NCBI RefSeq assembly: GCF_009758125.1
Contig: NZ_WRXO01000001.1
Location: 1,116,001-1,180,000 of the forward strand
DNA from: Chitinophaga oryziterrae
GTDB lineage: Bacteria > Bacteroidota > Bacteroidia > Chitinophagales > Chitinophagaceae
Direction: 5' to 3'
DNA length: 64,000 nt
The notes beneath the pieces are model-generated. The model worked only from the letters and a program-made list of their open reading frames with translations, made no database searches and was not told the origin of the DNA. This document shows, in pieces, positions 27,147 through 34,665 of this stretch (the stretch's first letter is position 1; each line of letters opens with the position of its first letter). The position numbers were made by a program, and so were the translations under genes.

Positions 27147-27731
27147 ATGCTTTTCCATTTTAAAACGCAGTTTCCGGAATTAAATGTTTTTTGGGATAAA
27201 TACCTGGAATTTCAGACCCGACTTGAGATTCCTGCAAAGACTGTTTTGCTGGAAGAAGGGAAAATATCTCAGCAGTATATCTTTATTGAAAAAGGTTGTG
27301 TGCGTACTTTTTTCAATAACAACGGCAATGATAAAACAGTGCAGTTCTTTTTTGAAAATGAAGGATTGGCTTCTTTGGAAAGCTTTGTAAATAATATCCC
27401 AAGTCAGTTTACAATTGAGACCATAGAATCATCCGTTGTTTATTTACTTCCTAAACAATATGTTACTCAGTTGTTACATGAGCTGAGTCAGGTGCCTGAT
27501 TTTATGCAATTGTTACTGCAGATTTTTTCCCGTCGGCTTACACATTATACCAAAGAACTTGTTTCTTTTATAAGAGACACACCCGAAGAACGTTATCAGA
27601 ACCTGCTAAGCGAAAGGCCGCATATTGTGCAACGGGTACCGCAACACTATATCGCCTCTTACCTGGGTGTCAGTACGGTGCATTTAAGCCGTATTAAAAG
27701 CAAACTGGCAAAAGGCAAACCACATTTCTGA
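27147..27731 (+). CDS. Crp/Fnr-family transcriptional regulator
   Basis: Cyclic-nucleotide-binding-fold regulator of 194 residues. The N-terminal beta-roll spans about 15-110 (PAKTVLLEEGKISQQYIFIE, then KGCVRTFF). The dimerisation helix is about 115-145, and a C-terminal winged helix (QHYIASYLGVSTVHLSRIKS) has the recognition helix shortened as in many Bacteroidota members. The cAMP-contacting RAAT/RTAN-type motif is not visible, so the effector is something else. A 16-bp palindrome lies 5 bases after the stop, before the co-directional quinone-reductase-like gene, which is the obvious target. An interrupted dyad TAAGATAA/TTATCTTA (27110-27142) just before its own start may serve autoregulation. 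Confidence 0.88.
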   Translation: MLFHFKTQFPELNVFWDKYLEFQTRLEIPAKTVLLEEGKISQQYIFIEKGCVRTFFNNNGNDKTVQFFFENEGLASLESFVNNIPSQFTIETIESSVVYLLPKQYVTQLLHELSQVPDFMQLLLQIFSRRLTHYTKELVSFIRDTPEERYQNLLSERPHIVQRVPQHYIASYLGVSTVHLSRIKSKLAKGKPHF

Positions 27732-27735
27732 ACTT

Positions 27736-27751
27736 GATAACATATGTTATC
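27736..27751. promoter_or_regulatory. 16-bp palindrome, candidate Crp/Fnr operator
   Basis: The perfect palindrome GATAACATATGTTATC lies between the Crp/Fnr gene and the MDR gene. A -7-like element TAATTTTG follows at 27773-27780, which puts the palindrome over or next to the expected -33 region. That position favours repression or class II-like control (inference). Confidence 0.55.
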
Positions 27752-27800
27752 GTCCGGGTACTGCTTCGGGGCTAATTTTGCCTTAACAAAAAGAAAAGAA

Positions 27801-28772
27801 ATGAAAGCAGCAGTAATGTATCAAAAAGGAGAATTGCCTCAGTATGTTGATTTTCCTGAGCCAATAGCACAAAATGACGATGAAGTACTGGTAACTGTAA
27901 AAGCGGTTGCTATCAAACACTTTGATAAAGGGCGTGCTAACGGTAAACACTATTCAAGTGATGCACCCGGAGAGGGTGGAAGAGTGATTGGAGGCGACGG
28001 TGTTTGCCTGCTCGAAGATGGAACGAAGATATATGGCATGGGCGTAAGTGGTATGCTGGCAGAAAAAGCGACCATTCATAAAGACAGGATAGTCAAATTG
28101 CCTAAAGAGCTGGATGATGCCATAGCCGCGGCCTTGCCTAATGCGGTCATTGGTGCGGCAATGGGATTACGGTTTAAAGCGGATATTCAGCCTGGTGATG
28201 TAGTGCTGATCAATGGCGCTACCGGTTTTACGGGTAGGGTAGCAGTGCAGATCGCCAAACACTACGGTGCAAAGAAGGTCATTGCTACAGGTAGAAACCA
28301 GCAGTCACTGAATGACCTGTTGATGCTGGGCGCGGATGAGATAGTTTCTGTTGTTCAGGATGATGAACAATTTAAAGCACAGCTTATAGCGATTCATAAG
28401 CAAACACCTATTGATATTGTTATCGATTATCTCTGGGGACATACAGCGGAAATGATATTGGCGTGTTTAAAAGGCGATGGGGCTTTTACGAACCGGGTGA
28501 GATATGTTTCTGTTGGTAGTATGGCCGGCGATCTAATCCAATTATCGGCTGCCAATCTGCGAAGCGTTAATCTTCAGTTAACCGGGTCAGGACTTGGCGC
28601 CTGGTCAAAGCAGCAGGTTGGTTTGCTATTTAAGGAAATACTTCCGGAAATGTTCGCATTAGCCGCCGAAGGAAAACTCACCGTAAAAACGATCAACGTT
28701 AAAATAGAGGGCATCGCTGAACTTTGGAATTTAGATGTTCCGGATGGGCAACGCCTGGTTGTAACCATATAA
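27801..28772 (+). CDS. Quinone-oxidoreductase-like medium-chain dehydrogenase (MDR family)
   Basis: NADPH-dependent oxidoreductase of the zinc-free MDR branch. Seen: GroES-like N-terminal half (PEPIAQNDDEVLVTVKAVAI), nucleotide-binding stretch INGATGFTGRVAVQIAKHYG, and the following VIATGRNQQSL region that usually holds the NADPH phosphate through Arg. The structural and catalytic zinc Cys/His ligands are missing. The ATG at 27801 is chosen because it starts the family N-terminus (MKAAVMYQKGELPQY) 20 bases after a TAATTTTG promoter element; the longer frame from 27744 would run through the palindrome. It is probably regulated by the Crp/Fnr protein encoded just upstream. The likely role is reduction of quinones or reactive enones. 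Confidence 0.87.
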   Translation: MKAAVMYQKGELPQYVDFPEPIAQNDDEVLVTVKAVAIKHFDKGRANGKHYSSDAPGEGGRVIGGDGVCLLEDGTKIYGMGVSGMLAEKATIHKDRIVKLPKELDDAIAAALPNAVIGAAMGLRFKADIQPGDVVLINGATGFTGRVAVQIAKHYGAKKVIATGRNQQSLNDLLMLGADEIVSVVQDDEQFKAQLIAIHKQTPIDIVIDYLWGHTAEMILACLKGDGAFTNRVRYVSVGSMAGDLIQLSAANLRSVNLQLTGSGLGAWSKQQVGLLFKEILPEMFALAAEGKLTVKTINVKIEGIAELWNLDVPDGQRLVVTI

Positions 28773-28805
28773 ATAATCTTTCCCAAACACTTTAAACATT
28801 ACCAT

Positions 28806-28934
28806 ATGATAGCTGCGTTATTAATCGCCGCATGGTCATTTATTGCCTTTAGGTTTCGTAAAACAGCTATATTTAAGAGAATAGTGGCCAGATTTATAAA
28901 AGGTGATAAAGCGCATCAATCAAAAGGAATTTGA
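28806..28934 (+). CDS. Possible 42-residue membrane peptide
   Basis: ATG at 28806 opens a 42-codon frame with a hydrophobic N-terminal helix (MIAALLIAAWSFIAF) followed by a strongly basic tail (RFRKTAIFKRIVARFIKGDK). This is the shape of a small membrane-anchored or membrane-active peptide. It starts 33 bases after the MDR gene, and a 15-bp perfect hairpin begins 3 bases after its stop, as expected for the end of a transcript. No family is recognised, and without homologues it could be chance. Confidence 0.35.
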   Translation: MIAALLIAAWSFIAFRFRKTAIFKRIVARFIKGDKAHQSKGI

Positions 28935-28936
28935 TC

Positions 28937-28975
28937 TTATTACTACAATGATATAATTTTTCATTGTAGTAATAA
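28937..28975 (+). terminator. Hairpin, probable terminator
   Basis: A 15-bp perfect stem (28937-28951 with 28961-28975, core TTACTACAATGA) and a 9-base loop, followed by TTTTATTG. It sits right after the small ORF. A second, weaker stem (TAATTAGATG/CATCTAATTA, 28988-29020) follows it. Confidence 0.6.
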
Positions 28976-29103
28976 TTTTATTGATGTTAATTAGATGAGT
29001 TCCTGAAACGCATCTAATTAAAAAAACTATTGACGAAGGAGCGATATAAACGAAAGACTGGTGGAAAATTTTATTAAATTGACTAAGATTCAATAGACAA
29101 TTT

Positions 29104-29571
29104 ATGACAAGCCAGGAAATGATCGCCTTTAAATCCAGTCTGAAAAAAGCCGGAGAGCTACTGATAGCAGAACGAATTGCGATGGCAAAATCGGCTATTG
29201 ATAACGCGCAGGAAGCGGCTAATAGTGAAGGCAAAAGTTCGGCAGGTGATAAATACGAAACAGGAAGAGCGATGGGGCACCTGGAAAAAGATATGTATGC
29301 ACGGCAACTGGCAGAAAACATCAAGGAGCTTGACAAGCTACAGAAAGTAAATACAGATATCATTTATACAACTGCTCAAACAGGTGCCTTTGTAAGATGT
29401 CCGGACCATTCTTTTTTTATTGCAGCCGGATTGGGTAAGCAACTGATAGATGATCAGCCAATATTTTTTCTTTCACCCTATGCTCCACTTGCAACATTAT
29501 TACTACACAAAAAAGCAGGTGATAGTTTCCTCTTTAATAAAAAGGATACGGTGATCCTTGAAATTTATTAA
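29104..29571 (+). CDS. GreA/GreB-C-terminal-like protein
   Basis: A 155-residue cytoplasmic protein with an N-terminal coiled coil (residues 1-75, holding SSAGDKYETGRAMGHLEKDM) and a C-terminal beta-rich part resembling the FKBP-like domain of Gre factors (SPYAPLATLLLHKKAGDSFL). The conserved SAGDKxETGRAM segment is shared with a Bacteroidota family that databases often misname 3-oxoacyl-ACP synthase; no ketosynthase motif is present. The two acidic residues that Gre factors place at the coiled-coil tip are not obvious, so anti-backtracking activity is uncertain. It is flanked by terminator hairpins on the left and by a convergent secreted protein on the right. Confidence 0.7.
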   Translation: MTSQEMIAFKSSLKKAGELLIAERIAMAKSAIDNAQEAANSEGKSSAGDKYETGRAMGHLEKDMYARQLAENIKELDKLQKVNTDIIYTTAQTGAFVRCPDHSFFIAAGLGKQLIDDQPIFFLSPYAPLATLLLHKKAGDSFLFNKKDTVILEIY

Positions 29572-29611
29572 ATGTGACCCCATGCCGGCATATTGGCAAA
29601 CGTTATAGTCT

Positions 29612-30730
29612 TTAAAACATTAATTCTCCTGTGAATGGATCGATCATGGTGGCGATGGGAGGATCAGGCAGATTATTAAGGTAAGGTAGTGTGTTGATTA
29701 GATTGCCACCAGGAACATGGAAACCTGGTACCTGAACCATTCCAAATAATAGGAACCCTGCCACTGCTTCCGCAGTCTGGCCTGCATAATTTGCCATCTG
29801 CGCTCCGGTAATTTTAGTATCCTGGTCGGATTTGAATTCAGGGTCAGTAAACATGAAAGATAGCCCTTGCCGTTTCATGGGAATAAACCAGTCCACGTTA
29901 TAACGGTAAAGTTGTCCCTGGTAACACATACCCCAAGGCTGATTAATGATGTTACAGGTACTATCATCATGGATATGGTAGGCAACTACTTTCCCATACT
30001 CGACGCCTAGAGTGAAGTTTGTAACAGAGGGTGCATTTTTTAAAAAGTCTTTGTAACTCGTATAAATGCCATCATTAAATTGGCTGGTAGTATAGATTGG
30101 CTGCTTATAACCTCTCCATGCTATATTGAGAATTTCATCTTTGGAGTGAAAAGCAGCAGTAATGTTTTGTCTGTCAGCGGCTTTCATTAACAGGTCAATG
30201 GCCTGGGTTATATTTTCACTATGAGCACGACTATCACGTTTGTTATCATATACCAGAGTTGTATCTATCTGGCATGAAAGCTGAAATTGCTGATTATCGG
30301 CAGAGAGGAAGGCTACAGCTTTGATACGAACATAAGCTTTGTCCACAGCACCTTCGGCTATCCGGAAAGACTGTATCAAACAAAGTAAATCTTTTCCATT
30401 ATCGCTTTTGTATTGATCGCCATATTGCTTGTTTACATATTCCTGCAGGTAATCCTGTAATGGTTTATCAGGAAGAGCTATGGTCTTTTTAAAATAGTTC
30501 TTTTTGTAGGGTAAGTATCCTAAGTTCACGCTGTCTCCGCAAATGGCAATCATCTGGATATCTTTGACGGGCATTACAAAATGATGAACGGGAATGTTAG
30601 CATTCAGTTTTATTACCTTGGTTTTGGGTTGTTCCGGAACAGGTATGGGATTATTAGCATAATCCGGATCCTGAGCTAATGAAGGGATGAGTTGGGATAA
30701 AAGCAGTGCTACAGTTAGAAACAGTTTCAT
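29612..30730 (-). CDS. Secreted protein of unknown function
   Basis: A 372-residue product with a clear signal peptide (MKLFLTVALLLSQLIPSLAQ). No family is recognised. The middle part mixes strands and helices (DLLCLIQSFRIAEGAVDKAY, VRIKAVAFLSADNQQFQL, FTLGVEYGKVVAYHIHDDS). Near the C-terminus there is a hydrophobic helix-like stretch, TAEAVAGFLLFGMVQVPGF. Cysteines are few and spread, and there is no catalytic triad or metal motif. The look (QFQLSCQIDTTLVYDNK) is that of periplasmic or outer-membrane-associated proteins of unknown role common in Chitinophagaceae. It is transcribed away from the accessory island that follows. Confidence 0.6.
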   Translation of the reverse strand: MKLFLTVALLLSQLIPSLAQDPDYANNPIPVPEQPKTKVIKLNANIPVHHFVMPVKDIQMIAICGDSVNLGYLPYKKNYFKKTIALPDKPLQDYLQEYVNKQYGDQYKSDNGKDLLCLIQSFRIAEGAVDKAYVRIKAVAFLSADNQQFQLSCQIDTTLVYDNKRDSRAHSENITQAIDLLMKAADRQNITAAFHSKDEILNIAWRGYKQPIYTTSQFNDGIYTSYKDFLKNAPSVTNFTLGVEYGKVVAYHIHDDSTCNIINQPWGMCYQGQLYRYNVDWFIPMKRQGLSFMFTDPEFKSDQDTKITGAQMANYAGQTAEAVAGFLLFGMVQVPGFHVPGGNLINTLPYLNNLPDPPIATMIDPFTGELMF

Positions 30731-31400
30731 TTACGCCTTAGTTTGATAGATGCGGTGCTAAAGATAATAAAATCATTATTAGCGGAATATTCGATTGCTG
30801 TTTCGACTGTCTTTACAATATTTGCTGGTTTTTAATGAAATTGTCAGACTTACGGTAGGCATTTCAATTATATAGAACTCTTAGAGAAGAAAAAAGATGA
30901 AGAGCCAGCCTTTAGGTTTAAAATTCTTTTAATGTACGTACTTTAAGTACTTAAATTCAGTTTGAAATAAACTCTTGCGTTAATTTAAACTATTCGCCGC
31001 ATCGCTAGCTATGGTGATTGGAATAATATATGTATACCTAAAGCATTATCAGATCGTAAAAATATTCCCCCCTTGCAATAAGAATTGCTTTAGTAGGGAA
31101 TAAAATCTACTTGAAAAGGATTGGGGTTTAAGAATTAGAAATGAGTTCTAAACCCCAAAAAGGACCGATTTGCATCGATACCTTTTTAGCGTATCTGCAT
31201 AACAATGATACCCGGAAAATGGACAATATCTAACCAATTATTGCAAAGATTTGCTGGATTTTAGTGGCTGACAAGATTGAAATTGCCCTAAAATTACCTG
31301 ATTGTGAGTTGTTAAGGCCCTGTTAGTAGGTATTTAAGAATAAGATTATCCTTACTGGTAGCAGCTTTATGTAAGATTCTTGTAAAACTAAAGTATTGCT
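30731..31400. other. Long intergenic stretch at the island edge
   Basis: About 670 AT-rich bases with no convincing gene. It contains a short imperfect hairpin (GGGGTTTA-AGAA at 31123-31134 with TTCTAAACCCC at 31146-31156) directly followed by a copy of the tRNA-Leu terminator and 3' end, annotated separately. The rest shows no repeats or RNA gene that I can support. Confidence 0.5.
31157..31269 (-). repeat. tRNA-Leu 3'-end/terminator remnant A (att-like)
   Basis: 31157-31187 matches the terminator of the tRNA-Leu operon (stem with CCGATttgcATCGA). After a spacer similar to the tRNA copy, 31209-31218 TACCCGGAAA matches the 3' end of tRNA-Leu at 34666. To the right, 31219-31269 does not continue as tRNA but resembles the sequence right of remnant B (shared ATCTAACCAA, AAGATTTG and TTTTxAGTG). 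This is what an attachment site at the distal end of an element integrated in the tRNA-Leu 3' end would look like. Confidence 0.65.
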
Positions 31401-31431
31401 TTTGAAATTATAAAGGTTATCTTTACTTTTG
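31401..31431 (+). promoter_or_regulatory. Bacteroidota-type promoter before the DUF4143 ATPase
   Basis: TTTG at 31401-31404, 19 bases, then TACTTTTG at 31424-31431, a full match to the TTTG-N19-TAnnTTTG consensus. The expected start of transcription is about 31437-31439, which coincides with the ATG at 31438, so the message may be leaderless. Confidence 0.6.
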
Positions 31432-31437
31432 CAAGGT

Positions 31438-32697
31438 ATGAAAACATTACCCCGTCATATCACCCCTCGATTGCTACAGGCTTTAAATGTAAGTCCTGTC
31501 GTTTTTCTTAATGGAGCCAGACAATCCGGTAAAAGTACACTCGTGCAAAATCTCCGGGAACAAATTGGCCGCAATAATGATCCTGCAGCTTATGTATCGT
31601 TTGACCGTCCTACCCAAATGGCAGCGGCATCATCAGCTCCTGAAAGTTTTCTGTCTGCTTATAAAGACACTTTAATCATTGACGAAGTGCAGCTTGTCCC
31701 TGAACTTTTCCGTGCCCTAAAAGTTGTCGTTGATGAACTAAGATTACAAGATAAAGCGAATGCGAATGGTCGTTATCTTTTGACTGGCTCAGCTAATATT
31801 CTGGCTTTACCGAAATTGTCTGATCCGCTTGTTGGGCGTATGACAGTTCTTACGCTTTATCCATTTTGTACGGCGGAGGCTTCACAAGGGAAAGGAAATG
31901 GGCTGGATAGACTCGTTAACCTTGATTTTACCAATATCAGTAATCGTGGATTAAGCATCACTGATGCCATGAAATTAGCAACCTTCCCTGAAATAGCTGA
32001 TAAAAACGCTGCAGAGCGAGGTATCTGGTTTGATGGATACCTTACTACCATCTTGCAGCGGGACGTGCGTCTTCTGGCTGAGCTGGAAAAAATATCTGTT
32101 CTTCCTAATCTCCTGCGTATTCTGGCAATCCGTTCCGGGAGTCTATTGAATGATGCAGATGTTGCTCGTGATATTGGGTTAAATCCTGTAACGTCAAAAT
32201 TGTATCGCAACATTTTAAAAATGATGTTTTTGAATTTCGATGTTGAGCCATGGTATCGCAATATTGGTAAGCGCCTTGTTAAATCCCCCAAAGGCTATCT
32301 GACAGATACGTTGATGCTGTGCCATATGCTGGATTTAAATCTGGAAGACATTGAAAAAAATAAGCCTGACCTTTTCGGACATGTCCTGGAGAATTATATT
32401 GCCACGGAACTTACAAAGCTGCTGACTTTTAGTGAAACAAAAGCAAAGCTTTTACATTTCAGAACCAGCGATGGAAAGGAAGCTGATTTCGTGCTGGAAA
32501 AACCCGATGGATCTGTGTTTGCAATAGAAATAAAAAAATCGGAGTCTGTTAATATTCACGATTTCAAAGGTATTCAGACATTGGCAGAACTCACAGAAAA
32601 AGAGTTTATAGGTGGAGTGGTGCTGTATTCAGGAAAAGAAGTAGTTCCTTTCGGGAAAAATCTTTGGGCTGTTCCTTTTCATATATTGTGGCAATAA
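31438..32697 (+). CDS. AAA-type ATPase with DUF4143 C-terminal domain
   Basis: A 419-residue P-loop protein of the AAA_14 + DUF4143 group. Walker A is GARQSGKST at residues 26-34, and Walker B LIIDE lies at about 79-83. A sensor-like LLTGSAN follows, then a helical DUF4143 domain. Its last part (GKEADFVLEKPDGSVFAIEI, then KKS) carries a D-x(n)-E-x-K pattern like PD-(D/E)xK nucleases. The molecular role of this widespread family is unclear; it is often found in accessory regions and has been suspected in mobile-element or defence functions. Here it lies between two tRNA-Leu 3'-end remnants. The ATG at 31438 is chosen over a TTG three codons earlier. Confidence 0.88.
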   Translation: MKTLPRHITPRLLQALNVSPVVFLNGARQSGKSTLVQNLREQIGRNNDPAAYVSFDRPTQMAAASSAPESFLSAYKDTLIIDEVQLVPELFRALKVVVDELRLQDKANANGRYLLTGSANILALPKLSDPLVGRMTVLTLYPFCTAEASQGKGNGLDRLVNLDFTNISNRGLSITDAMKLATFPEIADKNAAERGIWFDGYLTTILQRDVRLLAELEKISVLPNLLRILAIRSGSLLNDADVARDIGLNPVTSKLYRNILKMMFLNFDVEPWYRNIGKRLVKSPKGYLTDTLMLCHMLDLNLEDIEKNKPDLFGHVLENYIATELTKLLTFSETKAKLLHFRTSDGKEADFVLEKPDGSVFAIEIKKSESVNIHDFKGIQTLAELTEKEFIGGVVLYSGKEVVPFGKNLWAVPFHILWQ

Positions 32698-33058
32698 TTT
32701 GACGTAAAATAATCCCGTTGTTTGGTATTAATTATGCGGGTCTTTATGGTATTGAAAAGAGGGCGTCAATTACTTTTGAAATACACCTTCTTTTATCTTT
32801 TTGAGGGTCTGCTCTGTACCCGGAAACGGAGAATTATCTAACCAAATACCACAAGATTTGTTTATTTTCAGTGAATTATCCAGCTAGCATTTTTGTTATA
32901 AAAGTACTTCAAAACTTATTGCATTCTTATCACATCTATTGATTTTCATTAGAATATAATATACTTTTTATTATTAATTCAATGATGGGGCATAATAGTT
33001 ATTAACTTTAGATAGTCAGAATTTTCTTAATTTACATTGTATAATCCCTGATCAAATT
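32698..33058. other. Intergenic stretch between ATPase and Fic-associated gene
   Basis: 361 AT-rich bases without a gene. The recognisable content is tRNA-Leu remnant B at 32817-32880. The remainder has no repeat, RNA gene or strong promoter that I can support. Confidence 0.5.
32817..32880 (-). repeat. tRNA-Leu 3'-end remnant B (att-like)
   Basis: 32817-32831 TACCCGGAAACGGAG is identical over 15 bases to the 3' end of the intact tRNA-Leu gene (34666-34680). To its left, TTTTTGAGGGTCTGCTCTG weakly resembles the tRNA trailer. To its right, ATTATCTAACCAAATACC and AAGATTTG resemble the matching part of remnant A, not the tRNA. It is a second att-like junction. Confidence 0.65.
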
Positions 33059-33295
33059 ATGAATCGGCTTGCTTCAATATCTGAAAGAATAGATGCATTG
33101 TCGACTTTATCCCAAAAGGAAACCATTTTTTTAAATGATCTACAACAAGAATTCAAGCTTGATCTTCAAAACTTTATTATTGGGGAAACACTTTATATGA
33201 AGGAAGGAAAGCTTGTTATTGGTAATAATTTATATAAAAAATGGCTTGAAAAAATACAGGCCCATGGATTTGATTACGAGATTGACTTTAAATAA
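33059..33295 (+). CDS. Small protein upstream of and overlapping the Fic gene
   Basis: A 78-residue hydrophilic protein, mixed helix and strand (LSQKETIFLNDLQQEFKLDL, then KEGKLVIGNNLYKKWLEKIQ). It has no signal peptide or known motif. Its TAA stop overlaps the ATG of the Fic gene as TAATG, so the two are translationally coupled. That layout is typical of toxin-antitoxin or regulator-enzyme pairs. It does not contain the FicA-type inhibitory motif [ST]xxxE[GN]; that motif lies within the Fic protein itself. A cofactor or regulator role is therefore inference. Neighbourhood decay means it may no longer be functional. Confidence 0.5.
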   Translation: MNRLASISERIDALSTLSQKETIFLNDLQQEFKLDLQNFIIGETLYMKEGKLVIGNNLYKKWLEKIQAHGFDYEIDFK

Positions 33296-33825
33296 TGATT
33301 CCAGGAAAAATAGAACAGATTAATGCACTTAAAGACCAGATATCTGAACTCACATCTCACACAGATTGGGACAAAGCCTTTTTAGAAAAAGTAAAAATTG
33401 ATTTTACTTATCACTCCAATAAATTAGAAGGGAATACACTTACTTACGGTCAAACCATCAAATTACTTAAAGACTTTGTAACTCCCCCCAAAGCAGCTCC
33501 CGGAGAACTCTTAGATTTAATAAATCATCAGAATATTTTAGATAGTGTATTTAATAACTACAATTCTAAAGAGTTATCAGAAGAGAATATAAAATCTCTT
33601 CATAAAGAACTGATGAAAAATCTGGCTCAATGGAATGATGATGGGCTCTATAGCCCTGGGAGATATAAGTCTTTTGAGAATGTGACTGTCAGAAGCAAAG
33701 GAGTAATACATGCTTATACATTTCCAGTAGAAGTGACAGGTGCAATGAAAGAATTAATTCATGATACTAATGAGCGATTAAAGGACATAGATGTAAATGA
33801 TATTGATAAGCATCCATTAAGGTAG
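33295..33825 (+). pseudogene. Fic-family protein, truncated before the catalytic motif
   Basis: The N-terminal 176 residues of a Fic (AMP-transferase) family protein. Seen: the inhibitory-helix motif SNKLEG at residues 41-46 (pattern [ST]xxxE[GN]) within FTYHSNKLEGNTLTYGQT, then PPKAAPGELLDLINHQNILD, LSEENIKSLHKELMKNL and GLYSPGRYKSFENV, all in normal Fic order. The frame ends at DIDKHPLR. The core helix that should follow, with the HPFxxGNGR catalytic loop, is missing, so no nucleotidyl transfer is possible. The stop codon is supplied by the first bases (GGTAG) of a 24-bp inverted-repeat arm, so the truncation coincides with a rearrangement. It is coupled by TAATG to the small gene before it. 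Confidence 0.8.
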
Positions 33826-33895
33826 TATTTAATCCTTTGTGTAAATAGTATAATACGCAACTGTATACGAGTTACACAAAGGATTAAATACTACC
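33821..33895. repeat. 75-bp element with perfect 24-bp inverted repeats
   Basis: Arms 33821-33844 and 33872-33895 are perfect reverse complements (each begins GGTAGTATTTAATCC when read inward) around 27 bases. The outer ends supply TAG stops to both the Fic frame from the left and the DUF4145 frame from the right, each of which is cut short there. No target-site duplication is visible. It could be a solo IS/MITE remnant, a deletion or inversion scar, or, less likely, only a bidirectional terminator. Confidence 0.65.
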
Positions 33896-34454
33896 CTGGA
33901 ATAGTTGGAGATTCAAGCCGATGGACTGCTACATTACCAAGAAACCTTAAACTGTGTAGTATATTGGAATTGGGTTTTGTCAGCAGACCTTCTTCTGCTA
34001 AACCATCAATCTTTTTAAACAGGTCAATCTTTTTACCATTATCTTCTTCATCTTTATAGATTCCCTTGTCATTACAAATGCCTTCTATAATAGATCTCAA
34101 TCCGGCGGCACATAAGATAAGTTGATCATTATTGAATGCCTTGATTGTTTCTTTATAAATATTTAATACAACTTTGGGTACATTGGTAAATTCTTTTGTG
34201 GAAGGCTCTGCTTTAGGATATATCCATTGTTCCCATGGATCAATAAATTCATATCCAGATATCTCAGCTTGGGTGTCCATTGTTTGATCAGTATAAAGTT
34301 TACGAAAGCTGATTAAGTCGCATCCCATACATTGGATGACTTGATATTTTTCTGTGGAAAATATCATTACTATCGGATCGTCATCATTAACTACGTGTTC
34401 TGTTAGAACCTTTTGATTTGTTGTATGGAACATATGCGCACTCTTTTTGCGCAC
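33891..34454 (-). pseudogene. DUF4145-domain protein, apparently truncated at the C-terminus
   Basis: A 187-residue frame with GTG start. Middle and C-terminal parts match the DUF4145 pattern: YQVIQCMGCDLISFRKLY, WIYPKAEPS, ILCAAGLRSIIEGICNDKGI, and LHSLRFLGNVAVHRLESPT near the end. DUF4145 normally continues one more helix after the GNxAxH motif; here the frame stops at TIPG inside the inverted-repeat arm. The N-terminal half of the usual zinc ribbon seems degraded (KSAHMFHTTN, where a CxxC would be expected), while the second CMGC is kept. DUF4145 proteins often accompany restriction or defence genes. Function here is doubtful. Confidence 0.65.
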
Positions 34455-34510
34455 TTAATGAAAAGTAGGACAATGTAGGAAAATTATAACAGATTATGCT
34501 CTGTGTTCAT

Positions 34511-34562
34511 AATCTTCAAGTATAATTACTCCTGATATACAGAGTAATTATACTTGAAGATT
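34511..34562. repeat. Perfect 21-bp inverted repeat
   Basis: Arms 34511-34531 and 34542-34562 (AATCTTCAAGTATAATTACTC and its reverse complement, described here by ends) enclose a 10-base loop CTGATATACA, followed by TTTATATTT. Part of the arm (GAGTATAATTATT) recurs at 34579-34591. It lies upstream of the DUF4145 frame, between it and the tRNA operon terminator. Terminator-like in form, but possibly mobile-element debris. Confidence 0.55.
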
Positions 34563-34610
34563 TTATATTTTATAAGTTGAGTATAATTATTGTCAGAAGT
34601 TTTCGAAAAC

Positions 34611-34644
34611 AAAAAAGGCACCGATTTACATCGATGCCTTTTTT
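34611..34644 (-). terminator. Terminator of the tRNA-Gly-tRNA-Leu operon
   Basis: A 15-bp stem with one G-U-compatible mismatch (34611-34625 with 34630-34644), 4-base loop, A run on the left and T run on the right. It follows the tRNA-Leu 3' end by about 20 bases on the minus strand. A diverged copy lies at 31157-31187. Confidence 0.85.
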
Positions 34645-34665
34645 AACGCGTCTGCGTAATAAACG

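Noticed and set aside
28988..29020. Second hairpin as a minus-strand terminator
   Set aside because: The A run lies on the wrong side to give a T run after the stem on the minus strand, and no minus-strand gene ends there.
31438..34454. Reading the ATPase, Fic and DUF4145 genes as one complete defence system
   Set aside because: Fic lacks its catalytic loop, DUF4145 appears truncated, and tRNA remnants separate the ATPase from the rest, so the set is better seen as decayed island cargo.
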